Origin: an uncultured Lachnospiraceae bacterium
GTDB taxonomy: Bacteria > Bacillota > Clostridia > Lachnospirales > Lachnospiraceae
Direction: 5' to 3'
DNA: 64,000 bases
NCBI GenBank assembly: GCA_902781455.1
Contig: CACZJF010000001.1
Location: forward strand, 124,001-188,000
In this document: positions 61,816 to 64,000 of the stretch, piece after piece
How positions within the stretch are numbered: the first letter of the stretch is position 1
How the letters are laid out: the number at the start of each line of letters is the position of its first letter
The notes under the pieces: generated by a model
Seen by the model: the letters and a program-made list of their open reading frames with translations, nothing else
The model's database searches: none
Told to the model about the DNA's origin: nothing
Position numbers and translations under genes: made by a program

Positions 61816-63153
61816 TTATCCGTTCTGCCAGGGCGGGTTTGGCGCAGGCTGATTCTGCGCTGGCTGATTCGGGTCAGGATGATTCTTTCCCTCATCCTGC
61901 AGGACATGCCGGTTCTGGAACAGATAGGTAGCCAGCGAGATCAAAGTCAGAATCAGGGCAGCCCACTTCAGGATCTGCGCTGCGACATCGAATAACCCGC
62001 CGAAGTTGGCAACCATCAGGATCACCATCAGCATCTGGAAAACGGTTTTTACCTTGCCCCAGATGTTTGCGGCAATGACAACGCCTCTCTCGGCTGCAAC
62101 CAGCCGGAAACCGGATATGATGAATTCCCGGGCAATGATGATGATGACAATCCAGCTCTCAAGTCTGCCAAGATCCACAAGACAGATCATCGCAGAACAG
62201 ACAAGAAGTTTGTCTGCCAGAGGATCCATGAACTTGCCGAAGGTTGACACATAATTATACTTTCTGGCTATATATCCGTCTGCCGTATCCGTCAGGGACG
62301 CGATGATAAAGACGATCATCGCAAGAATATTGCCAAGCGGCTTCGGCACCCAGAGGATCAGGACCACAAACAGCGGAATCATACAGATTCTGGCGATTGT
62401 CAGATAATTGGGCAACTGAGGGCTGGGAACCCAGTTCCTGATTTTTTCCTTTCTTGCTTCCCTGGCTTCTCTTCTTGCTGCCTTCTTTGCTTCTTTTTCA
62501 GCCTTTTTTTCTTCTGCGATTCTGGCGTCTTCCTCTGCCTTCTTCTGCGCAGCGATTTTCGCCTCTTCCTGGGCCTTTTTCTCCGCAGCAAGCCTTGCTT
62601 CTTCCTGAGCCTTTCTCTCCGCGGCAAGCCTCGCTTCTTCCTGAGCCTTTCTCTCCGCGGCAAGCCTTGCCTCTTCCTGGGCTTTTCTCTCCGCGGCAAG
62701 CTTTGCCTCTTCCTGGGCCTTTCTTTCCGCTTCCAGCCTTGCCTCTTCCCGGGCTCTCTCCTCAGCAAGCTTTTCCTCTTCCCGGGCTTTTACCCCGGCA
62801 AGCCTTGCTTCTTCCTCTGCGCTCACCTCGGCAAGTATTTCCTCTTCCCGGACTTCTTCGTCAGGAAATCGGTTGATTTCCGGCATGGCTTCTTCGCCGG
62901 ATCCTGCAGAAGGATTCTCCTCAAAACCGGTTTCAGATCCGGCTTCCAGCGCGGAATTGAAAGCTGTTTCGGCTGAGGGTTCCGCTGCCGCTTCAAAGCC
63001 AGGTTCTGCAGCCGTTTCCGCGTCTGCCTGCACTGCCGCTTCCAGATCCGGCTCAGCAAACAGTTCCTCCTCCGGACCGGCAACCGCTTCGGCAATCGTC
63101 TCATCACTCTCTAATGTTGCATCATTCCCAAACAGATCCTTGTTCTCTTCCAT
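61816..63153 (-). CDS. pgsA: CDP-diacylglycerol-glycerol-3-phosphate 3-phosphatidyltransferase (PgsA) with long charged N-terminal extension
   Basis: 445 residues. The last 200 form a normal PgsA: about five membrane helices and the CDP-alcohol phosphotransferase motif D-x2-D-G-x2-A-R-x8-G-x3-D-x3-D (about 285-310, starting 'DTADGYIARKY'). It makes phosphatidylglycerol phosphate. The first 240 residues are extra: an acidic Ala/Glu-rich part (about 10-85), then an Ala/Glu/Lys/Arg coiled-coil-like region (about 85-235) of 12-residue repeats (AERKAQEEARLA). The ATG at 63153 has AAGGAG upstream. It sits after rimO, the usual rimO-pgsA order. Confidence 0.92.
   Translation of the reverse strand: MEENKDLFGNDATLESDETIAEAVAGPEEELFAEPDLEAAVQADAETAAEPGFEAAAEPSAETAFNSALEAGSETGFEENPSAGSGEEAMPEINRFPDEEVREEEILAEVSAEEEARLAGVKAREEEKLAEERAREEARLEAERKAQEEAKLAAERKAQEEARLAAERKAQEEARLAAERKAQEEARLAAEKKAQEEAKIAAQKKAEEDARIAEEKKAEKEAKKAARREAREARKEKIRNWVPSPQLPNYLTIARICMIPLFVVLILWVPKPLGNILAMIVFIIASLTDTADGYIARKYNYVSTFGKFMDPLADKLLVCSAMICLVDLGRLESWIVIIIIAREFIISGFRLVAAERGVVIAANIWGKVKTVFQMLMVILMVANFGGLFDVAAQILKWAALILTLISLATYLFQNRHVLQDEGKNHPDPNQPAQNQPAPNPPWQNG
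62552..62767 (-). repeat. Six 36-bp in-frame tandem repeats in pgsA
   Basis: Units start at 62552, 62588, 62624, 62660, 62696 and 62732; the units at 62588-62695 are nearly identical. Each encodes 12 residues of the AERKAQEEARLA type; weaker copies flank the array. Confidence 0.88.
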
Positions 63154-63229
63154 GGCGTTCTCCTTCCCTGTTGCATGCCGATGGCTTTTCAAAGCTCAGT
63201 CGAATTGCCTCCCTGTCATTCTGCGCCCG

Positions 63230-63251
63230 GCAGACAGTTTATACCGTCTGC
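63230..63251. other. Hairpin between rimO and pgsA
   Basis: GCAGAC (63230-63235) and GTCTGC (63246-63251) pair; both flanks also carry TGCGCCCGGC as a direct repeat. No T-run is present, so it may be a processing or attenuation signal, or chance. Confidence 0.35.
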
Positions 63252-63268
63252 GCCCGGCGCATGATTCT

Positions 63269-64000
63269 TCAAATCAGCTCTGCAGTCAGATCATAGGCAT
63301 CAGATCCTGTGATCCTTCCATGTACAAAGCTTCCGGTTTCAAGAGGTTCGCTGGTTTTTACAAAGATATATCCGTCCACATCCGGGGCATCTGCATACCC
63401 TCTTCCGATGAAAACATCCTCTCCGGGAACATATCCCTCAATCAGGATATCTGTTTCCATGCCCTTTCTCTTCTCATTGAGATCAGCAGAAATCTCCTGC
63501 TGAAGCTCCATCAGCTCATCCCGGCGGGAAAGCTTTGTCTCTTCATCAATCTGATCATCAAACAGGGCAGCCGGCGTCCCTTCTTCCTGCGAATAGGGAA
63601 ATACACCCAGTCGGTCGAATTCCATTTCATTGATAAAGCGGCACAGATCTTCAAACTGCTCGTCCGTCTCCCCGGGAAATCCGGTGATCAGAGTCGTGCG
63701 GATGCAGATATCCGGCACTTCCTGCCGAAGCTTTGCGATAATCCTGCGAAGATCAGCCTCGCACGTACGCCGCCCCATCCGCTTTAAAACCGCGTCGCTG
63801 CTGTGCTGGATCGGAATGTCAAGATAGTGCACAAACTTTGGCTCAGTCTTCATGCATTCGATCAGCTCGTCATAGATTTCTTCCGGATAACAGTACATCA
63901 CGCGGATCCAATCAAGGCCTTCGATTCCGGCCAGCGAATGAATCAGCTCATGCAGACACTTTCTGCCGTACAGATCCGTACCGTACAGCGTAGTCTCCTG
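63269..64000 (-). CDS. rimO: Ribosomal protein S12 methylthiotransferase RimO (3' part; 5' end outside window)
   Basis: The frame is open to the window's right edge, and the visible 243 residues are the C-terminal half. It shows 'QETTLYGTDLYGRK', 'HYLDIPIQHSSDAVLKRMGR' and 'RTTLITGFPGETDEQFEDL' of the radical-SAM barrel. A TRAM domain follows ('GYVPGEDVFIGRGYADAPDV'). RimO methylthiolates Asp of ribosomal protein S12. The context, directly before pgsA, also favours RimO over its relative MiaB, which has its own gene at 37 kb. Confidence 0.93.
   Translation of the reverse strand, partial: QETTLYGTDLYGRKCLHELIHSLAGIEGLDWIRVMYCYPEEIYDELIECMKTEPKFVHYLDIPIQHSSDAVLKRMGRRTCEADLRRIIAKLRQEVPDICIRTTLITGFPGETDEQFEDLCRFINEMEFDRLGVFPYSQEEGTPAALFDDQIDEETKLSRRDELMELQQEISADLNEKRKGMETDILIEGYVPGEDVFIGRGYADAPDVDGYIFVKTSEPLETGSFVHGRITGSDAYDLTAELI

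Noticed and set aside
1-64000. tRNA, rRNA, riboswitch or insertion-sequence genes
   Set aside because: I saw no convincing cloverleaf, rRNA, T-box, transposase or terminal inverted repeat pair; a covariance-model search would be needed to exclude small RNAs.

Overview
The window is a 64 kb piece of a bacterial chromosome from a low-to-mid GC Firmicute. Clostridia is likely and Lachnospiraceae is the best guess. The signs are sepF, rex, spoVB-type flippase, mreBCD-minC, an Nfn-type transhydrogenase, a PAQR/hemolysin III protein, a DUF1002 secreted protein, strong AGGAGG ribosome sites and TTGACA/TATAAT promoters with 17-base spacers. Almost everything is on the minus strand. The only plus-strand genes are an SseB-like gene at the left edge and an ABC-F/purC pair near 55-58 kb. 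No rRNA, tRNA, transposase, prophage or CRISPR array was seen. The content is mostly core housekeeping, with about 54 genes and short gaps.

Layout, left to right. 0-3 kb: SseB-like gene, a terminator, four 26-bp tandem repeats, lexA under three SOS boxes, and a tyrosine recombinase. 2.7-3.2 kb: the only gap over 300 bases, holding two abutting long stem-loops and a terminator. 3.2-9.5 kb: a secreted DUF1002 protein, then a SPFH / ribbon-helix-helix / ABC ATPase / ABC permease operon whose promoter is covered by a perfect 12-bp palindrome. 9.5-15.6 kb: rluD, lspA, aroB, sepF, yggS, a HlyD-like adaptor and a small P-loop protein. 15.6-25.4 kb: the cell-shape cluster read from radC through mreB, mreC, mreD, mrdA, minC, rodA, a methylglyoxal-synthase-like gene and a D,D-carboxypeptidase. 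25.5-31.2 kb: two FAD proteins, a PAQR membrane protein, trmL and a methionine gamma-lyase-family gene. 31.2-43 kb: miaA, mutL, mutS, miaB, a flippase, a DUF3048 protein, ybeY and phoH. 43.2-54.9 kb: rlmH, nfnB, nfnA, ftsK, uppP, an unknown gene, yebC, a CBS-domain transporter, alr and rex. 55-58 kb: an ABC-F ATPase and purC on the plus strand. 58-64 kb: a phosphoesterase, a ParB-like/PnrA-like fusion, icd, an extended pgsA and the 3' part of rimO.

How they work together: peptidoglycan and shape genes (mreBCD, mrdA, rodA, minC, dac, uppP, alr, flippase, sepF, ftsK) dominate. Mismatch repair and SOS genes (mutS, mutL, lexA, radC) and tRNA/rRNA modification genes (miaA, miaB, trmL, rluD, rlmH, ybeY, rimO) fill most of the rest. 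Nfn, Rex and icd point to an anaerobic redox economy.

The most unusual observations are: (1) the paired 77-bp-period stem-loops beside the recombinase; (2) in-frame tandem repeats with the same 36-bp period in four unrelated genes; (3) a methylglyoxal-synthase homologue with three catalytic positions changed; (4) a palindromic operator over the SPFH-operon promoter; (5) a minus-strand terminator inside the convergent purC coding sequence; (6) a cytoplasmic ParB-like/PnrA-like fusion. All functions are read from sequence and memory of the families; no database search was run.
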